Below, one piece after another: positions 46,621 through 58,639 of a DNA stretch of 64,000 nt. Each line of letters starts with the position of its first letter. The first letter of the stretch is position 1. A model generated the notes under the pieces. That model saw only the letters and a program-made list of their open reading frames with translations, searched no databases and was not told where the DNA came from. This DNA comes from Thunnus maccoyii. Taxonomy: Eukaryota > Chordata > Actinopteri > Scombriformes > Scombridae. The stretch lies in NCBI RefSeq assembly GCF_910596095.1, contig NC_056545.1, forward strand, positions 2,030,001 to 2,094,000, given 5' to 3'. The translations under genes were made by a program, and so were the position numbers.

Positions 46621-47565
46621 TTAAAATGATGGTGTAACTTTTTTCAGGTGGCGCATATTTGACAAACACTTATGTATTTCTTGGGACTGCAGCCCATAGA
46701 TGATGGGGTTTAGGCTGCCGGGAATGACGTGAAAGAGAATTGCTGAAATCTTCCCGTAATCTGCGTACTGGGGGAAGCGATGAAGGATGATGAGGATCAT
46801 CCCACTGAGAAGCATGATCAGATACAAGCACAGATGAGTACTGCAGGTCTTCAGGGCTTTACTATTCAAAGACTTGCTCTTACTAGTTATACACGCTGCT
46901 GTGATTTTAGCATAAGTAAGAATTATACTGCCTATAGAGGATGAGGGCAGGACGACAGTGAAAGTGAGGCCATAGACGTTATTGATGAACACACTCTCAC
47001 AGGAGAGTTTAAACAGGGAGGCATTGTCACAATAAGGATTTGTGATCCGAGTCCTGCATCGGTTCAGCCGTATGGTCAGACCGAGCAGAATCCCGACCAA
47101 AACAAAGGCCACTCCCCAGGCAGAAACTGTCAGCTTTATCACCATTTTGTCAGTCATTATGGTAGCATACTGCAGTGGATTACAGATGGCAATATATCTG
47201 TCAAAGGCCATAATCATGAGCACAGTGTGTGCATTAGCGCCAAACATGTGTAGGATGAAAGCTTGCATCACACACTCATAATAGTGGATGAAGCGCTCAG
47301 AGGAAGGCACCAGGATATCTGCAAGCACCCGAGGAACCAGGAGAGAGTTTCCCATGACATCATTAATTGACAGGTTACAGAAGAGCAGATACATCGGCTG
47401 TTGGAGGCTTCTCTCTGTCCATATCAAAACCATAATGCCCACGTTGGCAATTAAGATAAACCCATAGGTCAAAAGCAGAATGATGAAGACAGGGTACTTG
47501 GAAGTCTTGGTGACTTTTAACCCCTCAAGCTCCAGTGTGAGGCTGTTGTATGTATAGTTTTCCAT
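46621..47565 (-). CDS. Odorant receptor, subfamily A (314 aa)
   Basis: A complete fish-type OR. Seen: NYT glycosylation site at residue 3, TM1 at about 25-48, LQQPMYLLFCNLSIND in TM2, MAFDRYIAICNPLQY after TM3, CDNASLFKLSC in loop 2, NSKALKTCSTHLCLY at TM6, LNPIIYG in TM7. The minus-strand sequence just before the ATG is a pyrimidine-rich tract ending TTGCTCAG, a splice acceptor directly at the start codon, so a 5' non-coding exon is expected at higher coordinates. It belongs with the genes at 53.4 and 61.7 kb and with 15.8 kb. Confidence 0.95.
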   Translation of the reverse strand: MENYTYNSLTLELEGLKVTKTSKYPVFIILLLTYGFILIANVGIMVLIWTERSLQQPMYLLFCNLSINDVMGNSLLVPRVLADILVPSSERFIHYYECVMQAFILHMFGANAHTVLMIMAFDRYIAICNPLQYATIMTDKMVIKLTVSAWGVAFVLVGILLGLTIRLNRCRTRITNPYCDNASLFKLSCESVFINNVYGLTFTVVLPSSSIGSIILTYAKITAACITSKSKSLNSKALKTCSTHLCLYLIMLLSGMILIILHRFPQYADYGKISAILFHVIPGSLNPIIYGLQSQEIHKCLSNMRHLKKVTPSF

Positions 47566-48340
47566 CTGAGCAAGTGAGAAGAGAGGGGAAAAAAATCACA
47601 AACAACATACATGAATAACAAACACACTGTCATGAAACAGACTCTGTTACAAATATATACAAGAGAAGACATAGATGCCTCTAGAATTATACTCTATGTA
47701 CTATAATTATAATTAAGGTTCTTTTTAGCTACTAACAGAAGTCATAATAAAGAGAAAACTCATGACAGAACTTCCATTCATCTGGATGCCACAGACTTGT
47801 ACTGCTTTTTGGTTGGCAAACATTTTGATTTCAAAAAGCCACTTAAAAGGCCATACAAAATAATTTTATTTCCCATCTCATGATTTAAATTAGTATTAGT
47901 ATTGTGTTTTTACATATATAAATATCAGTGTGTAAAACTGAATCATAGAGCCACAATTCTTCTTGGACAAGCAAGGAAAATAATTTGCTCTTGTTAAACA
48001 TTTTTACTTTTTCTATGCCATGTAGAATTCCACTATGATAATAAAAGTTGCAGCAATGTTTTATCATTCCATACTGAGGAGTATGAAAAGACAGGTCAGG
48101 TCAGTCAAAAACAATGATTACCTTTCTGCCTTTAGCATATCAGTGTTGACTGATATGCTTCTCCTGAAGGCTTCTCCTTTCTCTGAACAGTTTAATCATG
48201 TACTTCTGTTATATGGACATCACTGTCCTCAGGAGAAGCCTCTACAATTGCCGAAGAAAACATTACGTCATGTTCAGGAGGTTAATGATGTGTGTGAACA
48301 AACTCATCAAGTGGAAAAACACCTTGCTTTCATAAAAAAA
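47566..48340 (-). other. Upstream flank of the 46.6-kb OR, shared with later units
   Basis: 47690-48045 aligns with 58345-58625, and 48130-48340 aligns with 55140-55340, 58080-58230 and 63480-63690 (TTCTGTTATATGGACATCAC-like against TCTGTTTTATGAGCATTATT). It marks the first unit of the segmental duplication. No coding sequence is supported. Confidence 0.55.
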
Positions 48341-48570
48341 ACACTGCGATGGGCTTCTGCTGGCTTCATCAGACCACGACCTGGGATGGTTTGGGAAAAG
48401 TGGGAACCGGTTGGGATGAGAGTCAGTAGTTATTGGTCATTTTTTTATTATTAGTCAATTTATGTTCCAATCTTAACCTACAATCATGAGCTTTTGGGTA
48501 GTGACTGAAATAATGAGATCAATGATACAAACGACTGAAATTGGTTTCTTTTGCGAACTGGAGCCTCACC
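48340..48570 (+). mobile_element. Fragment of the second LINE family
   Basis: GCTTCTGCTGGCTTCATCAG and GGGATGAGAGTCAGTAG match the 13475-13560 part of the LINE at 12.8 kb, and AGCTTTTGGGTAGTGACTGA matches its C-terminal part. Sequence between them has been lost. Dead. Confidence 0.6.
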
Positions 48571-48669
48571 CTTACAACCTGTGCACAACAATAAGCGGCG
48601 CTCTTTGCTTGACGGAATTGGATAGAATCACTAAAACAACATGGCAGCTGTGAGCATGGTGCCAAAGCT

Positions 48670-51600
48670 TTGGGTCCGTCTTGTGGAGGAGGAGTTGCAG
48701 CCATTTTCAACTCAAGACTAATCATCAACCCTAGACCTATATTTAATTATAACTCATTTGAAAGCCTTGTTCTTAATCTCTCTCAGCCAACCTGGAAAAC
48801 TTTACAGCCAGTTCTATTTGTTATAGTGTATCGTCCTCCTGGCCCGTACTCTGAATTCTCAGAGTTTTTATCAAACTTAGTCCTTAGTACAGATAAAGTA
48901 ATTATAGTAGGTGATTTTAATATTCATGTGGACATCGATAATGACAGTGTCAGTGCTGCATTTATCTCATTATTAGACTCAATTGGCTTCTCTCAGTGAG
49001 TAAATAATACCACTCACTGTCTTAATCACACCCTTGACCTTGTTCTGATTTATGGGATTGAAATTGAACATTTAATCATTTTTCCACATTTTTTTATCAG
49101 ATCTTTTTTTTAAATAACTTTTGAATTCCTATTACTGGATTACACACCATTAGACAAATATGTCTTCACTAGATGTCTATCTGATAGTGCTGCAGCTAAA
49201 TTTAAGGAAGCAACTCCATCAGTACTGAATTCAGTGCCATGTCTCAATACTACAGAGAACTCTTATGTTAACTTTAGTCCCTCCCAAACTAATAATCTTG
49301 TTGATAGTGCTGCAGGCTCATTACGAATAATACTCGACTCCATCGCCCCCTTAAAAAGGAAGATAATAAAACATGAGAGGTTAGGTCCATGATATAACTC
49401 CCAAACCCACAAATTAAAGCAAACATTGCAAAAATTGGAAAGGATTTAGCGTTCCAACAAAGTGGAAGAATCTCGCTTAGTCTGGCAAGATAGTCTTAAA
49501 ACATATAGGAAGGCCCTCTGTAATGCAAGAGCCGCCTATTACTCAGCATTAATAGAAGAGAATAAAAACTGCCCTAGGTTCCTTTTCAGCACTTTGACCA
49601 GGCTGACAAAGAGTCATAACTCTATTGATCCATGTATTCCTATAGCTCTCAGTAGTAATGACTTTATGAGCTTCTTTAATGATAAAATTCTAACTATTAG
49701 AGGCAAAATTAACCACATCCTGCCCTCAACAGGCACCGTTCTCTCCCCAAACACAGGCACCTTAGAAACAGCTGTAAATCCTGACATATATTTGGACTGT
49801 TTTTCTCCAGTTGACTCTCCTGAACTAACTTCAATGATTTGTTCAGCTAAACCATCAACCTGTCTCTTAGACCCCATCCCAACTAGGTTGCTTAAGGAAG
49901 CCTTACCCTTAGTTAGCGAATCTTTACTAGATATGATCAATCTGTCTTTAGTAACAGGCTATGTACCACAGTCCTTTAAAGTAGCTGTAATTAAACCTCT
50001 TCTTAAGAAGCCTACTCTTGATTCAGGCATTTTAGCCAATTATAGACCTATATCTAACCTTCCATTTCTCTCTAAGATCCTTGATAAAGCAGTCTCTAAT
50101 CAGTTATGTGACTTTCTACATAATAATATAGTTTATTTGAGGATTTTCAGTCAGGATTTAGAGGCATCATAGCACAGAGACAGGACTGGTGAAAGTCACG
50201 AATGACCTCCTAACTAACATCGGACAACGGATTTGTCTCTATACTTGTCCTGTTAGATCTTAGTGCCGCATTCGACACAATTGACCATCAAATCCTATTA
50301 CTGTCACATCTTGTCTGGACTTTGGGTGTTTTTTGGTCTTATGTTGTGTTCTTTGGGGTCTCCTGGTTTTGCACTTCTGTTTAGTCCTTCGGTTCATAAG
50401 GGTTTTCTTGTATGATTTGGGTGGTGGGTTTTAGAGGACTGCATCATTAGTTTGTTGGGTTGTGTGCTTGGGTTTGTGTTTGTGGTTGGTTTTGGATGGG
50501 TTAGTGTAGATGGCATTGAGTTTGTTTTCTGGGTTTTTGTTCTGTTTCCCTTGTGCGTTCATGTGCTCCTCCACACCTGCCCTGCATTTGGACTCGTTAG
50601 CCCTGCCCTGCTCTGTTTTCCCCACACCTGCCCTGTGTTAGCCTCGTCAGCCCTGCCCTGCTCCCTGTGTGTCCTCAGCCAATCAGCTCCCTGTATGTTC
50701 ACTCCCCTCTCTTGAGTTCTCCACTCATCTCCCCACCTGCACCTCATCTCCTTGTTAGTTCAGTTTCTTTTTAAGTTCTGGTTTTCTGTTCAGTCCTTGT
50801 TGGATCGTTTTGTGTTGTTTCATCTGCTAGTTCTGTTCTGCTCTGTTTGCCTGTTCATGACCATCCACAATTAAAGGAGAGTTTTTCGTCGTATCTGCAT
50901 TCCGGCCTCTGTGTTTGGGTCCACTCCTGCTTCCCCGAGTCTGACAATTACAGAGACTGGAACATTTAACTGACATTAAAGGAACTGCATTAAGCTAGTT
51001 TAAGTCTTATTTATCAGACCGATTTCAGTTTGTACATGTTAATGATGAATCATCCATGAGGGCAAAAGTTAGACATGGAGTTCCACAAGGTTCTGTACTT
51101 GCACCAATACTATTCACCTTGTATATGCTTCCTTTAGGTAATATTATTAGGAAGCACTTAACACATAAATTTTTATTGTTATGCAGATGATACCCAATTA
51201 TATTTATCATTGAAGCCTGATGAAACCAATCAGTTAAACAAACTCCAAGCATGCTTTAAGGACATAAAGACCTGGATGACCTGCAATTTTCTAGTACTAA
51301 ACTCAGATAAAACTGAAGTTATTGTGCTTGACCCTAAATACCTTAGAAACACATTATCTAATGATATAGCTACTCTGGATGGCATTACCCTGGCCTCCAG
51401 CTCCACCGTAAGGAATCTGGGAGTTATCTTTGATCAGGATATGTCCTTTAACTCCCACATAAGTCAAATTTGAAAGACTGCCTTTTTTCACTTACGTAAT
51501 ATCGCAAAAATCAGGCACATCCTGTCCCAAAAAGATGCAGAAAAACTAGTCCACGCATTTGTTACTTCCAGGCTGGATTATTGCAATTCCTTATTATCAG

Positions 51601-52320
51601 GCTGCCCTAACAAGTCTCTAAAGACTCTCCAGCTGGTCCTGAATGCAGCTGCACATGTACTGACTAAAACTAGAAAAAGAAATCACATTTCTCCCATTTT
51701 AGCTATGCAACATTGGCTTCCTGTAAAATCTAGAATAGAATTTAAAATCCTTCTCCTAACTTACAAAGCCCTTACTCTTAATGTTCAGGCACCATCATAT
51801 CTTGAAGAGCTCATAATACTGTATTATCCCACTAGAACACTGCACTCCCAGAATGCAGGCTTACTGGTGGTTCCTACAGTCTTTAAAAGCAGAATGGGAG
51901 GCAGAGCCTTCAGCTATCAGGCTCCTCTCCTGTGGAACCATCGTGCAGACACCTTCTCTACATTTAAGAGTAGGCTTAAAACTTTCCTTTTTGATAAAGC
52001 TTATAGTTAGGGCCGACCAGGCTCGCCTTGAATCAGCCCTTAGTTATGCTGCTATAGGCCTAGACTGCTGGGGGACTTCCCATGATGCACTGAGCTCCTC
52101 TCTCCTCCTCCTCCTCTCCATCTGTATGCATTCATGTAACAGCGATGCATGTCACTAACTTTGCTTGTCTCTTTTCTCATCTCACAGGAAACCCTGGGTT
52201 CTGGGCCGAGCCTTCGCGGTCCTTTGCAGTCCTGTTGGCATCCTTCCCTGGCCTTTGCTACTGCTATTGCTGCTGTTATTGTTATTGTTATGATTGTTGT
52301 TATTCTCAAATATTTGAATT
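48670..52320 (+). mobile_element. L2-clade LINE, long but broken, with an LTR inserted
   Basis: Parts in order: the endonuclease domain end (GGGVAAIF, then FVIVYRPPGPYSEFSEFL and VIIVGDFNIHVD, 48670-49000), the linker and RT start (49462-50172 with VAVIKPLLKKPTLD and ANYRPISNLPFLSKILDKAV), RT core with [21 protein letters not shown] (51060-51130), then LVLNSDKTEVIVLDPKY, NLGVIFDQDMSFNSHI and the C-terminal block to FKSRLKTFLFDKAYS (52010), with a 3' tail to about 52320 ending in GTTATT-type repeats. The frame has stops and shifts, and the 5' end is missing, so it cannot move. The YADDTQ motif is hit by a frameshift near 51180. The 3' end matches the copies at 4.3 and 58.7 kb. A solo LTR interrupts the RT domain at 50302-50946. 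Confidence 0.85.
50302..50946. mobile_element. Solo LTR (LTR retrotransposon or ERV family undetermined)
   Basis: A 645-bp block with TGTCA...TGACA ends, flanked by a perfect 5-bp target duplication ATTAC (50297-50301 and 50947-50951), sits inside the LINE RT domain. An ATTAAA polyadenylation-like signal lies near 50872. The internal coding part of the element is absent, as expected after recombination between two LTRs. The clean duplication and ends suggest a fairly young insertion, later than the host LINE copy. The family cannot be decided from one LTR. Confidence 0.7.
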
Positions 52321-53352
52321 CATTCGAGCAAAACATTTGTACACAAAAATGTCCCCTTCCTGCTTAAGAATTACAGTGTGACCTCAAGGCCCAGGTTTGA
52401 CCCAATGTAACCCAATTTGTAACCCCTAAAGATGGAAAATTCCATAACAACATTCAGATATGGTGATAAACAGCTACAATACATATGACCCTAATTTTAT
52501 TCAATAGTTTGATAGTAATTTAAGTTTTGAGCAGCACACTGCAAAGCTTGTGCAATCAATAAATAAACATCACTGTTATTATTAGGATTGCTTATGCATA
52601 TATTGTTTTGTTTTTTTAATGTTTTTAGATTATACTATACTATATTATACTATATGATTATAAGAACTTGTATTTTTTTAAGAATTTCAATGGTGCCATT
52701 TCATTGGTCTCTAATCCATTATCTTTTAGGATTTGTTTATATAATGACATTATAGGTCTGATCAGTGTGTGGGATGGCTAGCCACAAATAATCACACAAC
52801 ACTTTCAATTTCTGTATTGCATGACAGAACGGTGCTTTACTATTATAATATGAGGAGTTTGCCAAGTGTGCAGTGTTCATTACACCAGACTAAAGATTGG
52901 GAGACTCTGAAAAATGCTGAATTACATTAACTATGATATGATGACTTTGACACAAAATATAGTGAATCATCCATGGGATAGTTTTTCTATTACATTAAAA
53001 ACAAACGTGACATCCCTCTATGTTCTTTATATTTCACAGCCTCTTAGTTTATCTTTTTCTTAGAAAATTCTCAGCAAGGACTAAAACATTAAAACATAAT
53101 AGTAATACTTGATCCCCTGGGTCAGTATGTGCAGTAGCTGAGATATAGTTTCCCCAAATAATTATGAGCAATTCTATTTATTCACTTCAAAAAAACATTG
53201 TATATAAAAAAATAAAAATTCACACACAAATAAAAAGACATCCACCTTTCCCTTTTTAAATTATTTAATTCTTTCAATAAAGAAAGTCATTTTCTGTCAC
53301 ATTAGAAGGGAGGTCCCAGTTTTTCCATAAAATTACTTTTCAGAATTACAAA
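52321..53352. other. Downstream flank of the 53.4-kb OR, duplicated at 61.1 kb
   Basis: 52480-53000 aligns with 61155-61670 (for example TTTGAGCAGCACACTGCAAA and ACAGAACGGTGCTTTA). AT-rich, non-coding. Confidence 0.6.
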
Positions 53353-54297
53353 CTAAAATGACGGCTTAATTTTTCTGAGCTGTAAAATATTTGACAAACA
53401 CTTATGTATTTCTTGGGACTGCAGCCCATAGATGATGGGGTTGAGGATGCCGGGAACAATGTGAAAGAGAAGTGCTGAAATCTTCCTGTACTCTGTGTAC
53501 TGCAGGAAGCGATGAAGAATGATGGGAATCATCCCACTGAGAAGCATGAGCAGATACAAGCACAGATGAGTGCTGCAGGTCTTCAAGGCTTTACTGTTCA
53601 AAGACTTGCTCTTATTAGTTAGACACGCTGCCGTGATTTTAGAATACGTAAGAATTATACTGCCTATAGAGGATGAGAGCAGGACGACAGTGAAAGCGAG
53701 GCCATAGATGTTATTGATGAACACACTATCACAGGAGAGTTTAAACAGGGAGGGATTGTCACAATAAGGATTCATGATCAGAGTCCTGCATCGGTTCAGC
53801 CGTATGGTCAGACCGAGCAAAATCCCGACCAAAACAAAGGCCACTCCCCAGGCAGAAACCGTCAGCTTGATCACCATTTTGCCGGTCATTATGGTAGCAT
53901 ACTGCAGTGGATTACAGATGGCAATATATCTGTCAAAGGCCATAATCATGAGCACAGTGTGTGCATTAGTGCCATACATGTGTGTGGTGAAAGCTTGCAT
54001 CACACACTCATAATAATGGATGAAGCGCTCAGAGGAAGGTACATGGATGTCTGCCAGCACCCGAGGAACCAGGAGAGAGTTTCCCATGACATCATTAACC
54101 GACAGGTTACAGAAGAGCAGATACATCGGCTGGTGGAGGCTTCTCTCTGTCCATATCAAAAACACAATGCCCACATTGGCAATTAAGATGAATACATAGG
54201 CCAAGAGCAGAAATAAGAAGACAGGATGCTTGTTAGTCTTGGTGATCCTTAACCCCTCGAGCTGAAGAATGAGGCTGTTGTACGTATAGTTTTCCAT
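53353..54297 (-). CDS. Odorant receptor, subfamily A (314 aa)
   Basis: A complete fish-type OR, about 95% identical by eye to the 61.7-kb gene. Seen: NYT site at residue 3, TM1 about 25-48, LHQPMYLLFCNLSVND in TM2, MAFDRYIAICNPLQY after TM3, CDNPSLFKLSC in loop 2, NSKALKTCSTHLCLYL at TM6, LNPIIYG in TM7. The open frame continues 15 codons upstream to 54342, but that extension reads through the pyrimidine-rich tract and AG of a splice acceptor (TTGTGTAGCGCAG|ATGG), so I place the start at 54297, where all paralogues begin. Confidence 0.95.
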   Translation of the reverse strand: MENYTYNSLILQLEGLRITKTNKHPVFLFLLLAYVFILIANVGIVFLIWTERSLHQPMYLLFCNLSVNDVMGNSLLVPRVLADIHVPSSERFIHYYECVMQAFTTHMYGTNAHTVLMIMAFDRYIAICNPLQYATIMTGKMVIKLTVSAWGVAFVLVGILLGLTIRLNRCRTLIMNPYCDNPSLFKLSCDSVFINNIYGLAFTVVLLSSSIGSIILTYSKITAACLTNKSKSLNSKALKTCSTHLCLYLLMLLSGMIPIILHRFLQYTEYRKISALLFHIVPGILNPIIYGLQSQEIHKCLSNILQLRKIKPSF

Positions 54298-55345
54298 CTG
54301 CGCTACACAAAAATAAAACAGAGGAGAGGAAAAAAAATTCATGAATGATATACATACCGCAGTGAAACAGAAACTGCTACAAACTTCAACTCTACAACAA
54401 AAGAGAAAGACATAGAATTTTAGATGAAACTCTTGAATAGTGTGGTTTCTTTTACAGCTTTCAGTCTCAACATTAGATAAACAAATTGAAAAAAACTAAA
54501 TAAAACAACAACAAAAAAACCCCAACCAACCCAACATTTCCATACGTATAAATAGTGACACCATAATGAAAAAAATCTGCCATTAATTGTTAAAAACTAG
54601 ACACCTGTTAGTAGTAAATTAATGGACACAAAAGTAAATTCAATGAAGAGTCCTTCCAAAAATGGGAAATTATTGATGCATCGACAGAAGTAATGCTGAA
54701 GGGGAAACTCATCCTGACATAAGTTCCACAATACTTCATCTTTGTAGGGTTACAGAAATTTAACTTCTTTATCATCGCAGTCATTACATTTACCTGCACT
54801 AGGGGTCTATCTGTTCCAGCTGAAGTCAGTGGAACAACAATACAAACCAGGTTTCACAAAAAAAAGGCAGTTGCTGATTTGTTTCATTTCCCATCGTGTG
54901 ATTTAAATTAGTTTACCACCAAACATATTTCAGAAATGTGCAGTCTAATAAGAAACCCTCAAATAATATTGTCATTATGGTCAAATTTGCCTTGCAAGCA
55001 TAAGGCTGAAAGCCGACTCTCATCATTCTATCCTTAAAAACAAATCCCTAATGAAACTACTTCTATTCCAATTGCACAGCTGTACTGAGGGAAATGTGGT
55101 GTTAGAGCAGTAAACCAAAAATAATAACCTTTCTGTTTATTGTTACCGTCTTCTGGTCTTCTTCAGGCCTTCTCTAAACGATCTATTCATGTGAGTCTGT
55201 TTTATGAGCATTATTTCCTCTGGGGAAACCTTCATCATTACATGAGAAAACATTATGTAATGCTAAGGGGGTTAATGAAAACTGTCAACAAGTGTGTTAA
55301 GTGGAAGTGCATGAAAAATACTTTGGGTTTTTTGCTCTTATATTC
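54298..55345 (-). other. Upstream flank of the 53.4-kb OR with candidate first exon
   Basis: Aligns with 57420-58230 and 62620-63690 almost throughout. On the minus strand ACCCCTAGTGCAG|GTAAAT at about 54794 is a good splice donor kept in all three copies, so a non-coding exon may end there. No TATA box is clear. AT-rich otherwise. Confidence 0.45.
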
Positions 55346-56335
55346 TAGATGTCATCAACTCAATTATTTAGTGTTATTTACTCCAACATATGCAATCATT
55401 TTCAACTGTTTCATCTTACTACAGTAAAATGAAACCACTAAAGTGCCCGACATGACAGTGAAAATGTCCAGTTAATGGTCTACAAGAGGTCCAGTGTTGT
55501 GTCTCAGTCTCCTGTTAAAACTGTGTTTACGTACCAATAGAACAAACTACTATCGGCACAGAAAACCACTCTGGACAAACAGCCTGTGGACTACTGGTAC
55601 AGAATCCCATTCCACATCAGTAGTCAGTAAATTATTGCACCAGTTCTGTAGCTGGTGTCTACATTTTTATTGTTGTGGATGTTGTTGTTGCTTACTGAAT
55701 AACTAAACTAATACATGCAATTATAACTCAGTGTTTTCAGTAGTGACATGATTGTTCACGTGTAAGATATTCATATATGTAAATAAGCACAAACTCTATA
55801 ACTGCTGAAGTAAATAATGACAAAATAAGTAACACAATTTATTATGATATACATTACACATTTGTGACAATGTATATTAATATTTAGGGTGCTTATCATT
55901 TGTGTTTTCAGAGATTAACTTTTTTGTCGTAAAGAGAAACAAATTATTTTCTCCATCCAGGGCTCCATGCTGTATTACACTAACTGGAATACAATGAACT
56001 CAGCTGCTAGTGTCTCACAATTGAGTATGCTAACTGATCAATACAATAAGACAGCATGAGGAGAAAGCAGCATCTTTGAAAATGCATTTCAGAATATAAT
56101 GTGATAATAATACATTTCACATAGATATCATAATTAACATTAGGAGCTGACAAACAAAAATCTCACTATTTGGATTCACCAAGTAAGAGAAAGTATGAAT
56201 ATCTGAAATTTGGATTAAAATGAAAACATTCAGCTTCAGTGAGTGGAATTCATGAAAACAACCATTTGTCACGATTCACCATTCTCACCAAAAACAATGG
56301 CTATAAACAATTATTATAATGTGGAATACAATACA
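55346..56335. other. Intergenic, nothing recognised
   Basis: AT-rich, with no motif-bearing frame and no clear transposon ends. Confidence 0.4.
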
Positions 56336-56525
56336 GCAGTTTGGTTTAGAGGGGATCTATTATGCTTTTCCTTATTTTCAGTCATATATATATAATGTTA
56401 CTCAGTTGGATGTTCATATTAAACATGGCCAAGTTTCAACTAATGAGGTAAACGTATTTAAAATTAATCACTGTGAGCAAAAAGCCCAGGCTTCAGACTG
56501 CTCTGTGGTCTGCAGCTCTTCATTA
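56336..56525. repeat. Dispersed non-coding repeat
   Basis: GAGGGGATCTATTATGCTTT, AACATGGCCAAGTTTCAACT and AAGCCCAGGCTTCAGACTGC are recognisable parts of a common fish repeat. The 93-codon frame across it is not a gene. Confidence 0.5.
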
Positions 56526-56689
56526 AACATCTCACTGTGGCTGTTTCTCCTTGTGCTATTCTTCCTTGCATTATTTATAACTGATCCACTGAACAAATAG
56601 CTCCAAATATCTTCATATCTTGTTGTGTCAACTGGTTTCTAGGGCTGCTAATGAAGATCTGCCAATTCGGTGAAGAACACATTTAATTT

Positions 56690-56870
56690 CCTATAAATTC
56701 AGGCTGCCAGGGATGATATGAAACAGAATAGCAGAGAGTTTCCTGTAGTCTGAGTAGTGCGGGAAGCAATGCACAATCACTCCACTGAGCAGCATTATCA
56801 GATATACAACAAGATGAGTGCTTCAGGTCTTCAAGGCTTTACTGGTCAAAGATTTGTTCTTTGCAGGAAA
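56690..56870 (-). pseudogene. Odorant receptor pseudogene fragment (TM6-TM7, subfamily A)
   Basis: The minus strand reads KNKSLTSKALKT, a stop where paralogues have Cys, then STHLVVYLIMLLSG, HYSDYRKLSAILFHIIPGS. It covers only the stretch from before TM6 to the start of TM7; the rest of the receptor is gone. The wording is nearest to the 15.8-kb gene (YSDYRKLSAILFHIIPGS). Confidence 0.85.
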
Positions 56871-57420
56871 CAGGTGAAGACTTTATCTGATGATATTTAA
56901 ATTATATTTAACTGATAAAATGTTTACTGTTACATACATTTTGAATGCAGGACTTTAATAAAGTGGTTTCACAACATGACACTTAACGTCACAAACTGAA
57001 CTGGCTGACAGGACAGTAATCCCCGCTTAGCATGATGCTAATAACATATTAATACAATGGAAAATCCCATAGAAAAAAAGCCAGAGCCAGCAGAGGTAGC
57101 GTTACACTATTTAACTAAAAAGGATGTGTCAGTAAAAGTTAGGGCACTGTAGGCATTAACTAGTATCCGTGACCGTGTTTTACAAGGAAAATGTAATTCA
57201 TATGTCGGCCGCTAGGGGCAGTAGAGATCCTTCATACAAGATCGTCAGGTTTCTTGGGAAACTTTTCCAGAGATTACAGCTCCCATAGGTACTGCTCCGC
57301 CCGGTACTGGTATGTCTTTTCAAGAAACCTTGAAAACAGACTTTGTGTGGGACAACATTACAATGTCTCTTGGATCGTAAGTGTGGATCCAACAAAAAAT
57401 AAAGAAAAATAAAACAAAAA
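56871..57420. other. Intergenic replacing the lost OR body
   Basis: Between the pseudogene fragment and the duplicated flank at 57420. Contains GCCGCTAGGGGCAGTAGAG, which looks repeat-derived. No gene. Confidence 0.4.
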
Positions 57421-58232
57421 AACCCCAATAAACCCAACATTTCCATACGTAGAAATAGTGACACCACCATGGAAAAATCTGCCATTAATTGTAAAAGAAT
57501 TACATATGTGAAACTAGACACCTGTTAGTAGAAAATGAGTGGACATAAAAAGTAAAAGTAATGAAGAGTCCTTACAAAAATGGAAAATTATTGATGCATC
57601 GACAGAAGTAATGCTGAAGGGGAAACTCATCCTGACATAAGTTCTACAATACTTCATCTTTGTAGGGTTACAGAAATTTAACTTCTTTATCATCGCAGTC
57701 ATTACATTTACCTGCACTAGGGGTCTATCTGTTCCAGCTGAAGTCAGTGGAACAACAATACAAACCAGGTTTCACAAAAAAAGGCAGTTGCTTTTTGTTT
57801 CATTTCCCATCTTGTGATTTAAATTAGTTTACCACCAAACATATTTCAGACATGTGCAGTCTAATAAGAATCCCTCAAATAATATGGTCATTTAAATAAT
57901 GGTCAAATTTGCCTTGCAAGCATAAGGCTGAAAGCCGACTCTCATCATTCTATCCTTAAAAACAAAGCCCTAATGAAACTACTTCTATTCTAATTACACA
58001 GTTCTGTTACCAGTTGTACTAAGGAAAATGTGGTGTTAGGGCAGTAAACCAATAATAATAACCTTTCTGTTAAGAGCTACGGTCTTCTGGTCTTCTTCAG
58101 GCCTTCTTTAGACAATCTATTCATGTGAGTCTGTTTTATGAGCATTATTTCCTCTGGGGAAACCTTCATCATTATTTGAGAAAACATTATGTAATGCTAA
58201 GGTGGTTAATGAAAACTGTCAACAAGTGTGTA
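57420..58232 (-). repeat. Third copy of the subfamily A upstream flank
   Basis: Near-identical over long stretches to 54480-55310 and 62820-63650 (for example CAGAAGTAATGCTGAAGGGG and GGTCTATCTGTTCCAGCTGA). No intact OR follows it. It ends abruptly at 58232 against a different OR fragment. Confidence 0.8.
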
Positions 58233-58345
58233 AAGTGAAGAGAGAGGTTACAGAGGAGTTGATACATCGGCTGGTGGAGGCTTCTCTTTGTCCATATCAA
58301 AACCACAATGCCCACGTTGGCAATTAAGATTAACACGTAGGTCAA
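58233..58345 (-). pseudogene. Odorant receptor pseudogene fragment (TM1-TM2, subfamily A)
   Basis: The minus strand reads LLTYVLILIANVGIVVLIW, then KRSLHQPMYQLLCNL, covering only TM1 to the start of TM2. Its upstream side (58345-58625) aligns with the 5' flank of the 46.6-kb OR, not with that of the adjacent unit, so it comes from another duplication event. Confidence 0.85.
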
Positions 58346-58639
58346 AAGTCAACTCTATGTACTATAATTAATATTAAAGTTATTTTTAGATACTTACAGA
58401 AGTCATAATAAAGGGAAAACTCAACGACATCATGACAGAACTTCCATTCATCTGGATGCCACAGACTTGAACTGCATTTTAGCTGCGCAGTGTTACAATG
58501 TGTAATCTCTGAGTGCAGTCATCCATTGAGCTGAAGTCACTGAAACATCAAAGAAACTGGCTGGTAAATCAATCTTGTGAAATATTTTTACATTTTCTAT
58601 GCCATGTAGAAATTCACTATGATAATTGGCTCTTGGGGT

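Noticed and set aside
54298-54342. 15-codon N-terminal extension of the 53.4-kb OR
   Set aside because: It reads through the polypyrimidine tract of a splice acceptor, and no paralogue has it.
56319-56600. 93-codon frame with a hydrophobic end
   Set aside because: It crosses a common dispersed repeat and has no homologue I recognise.
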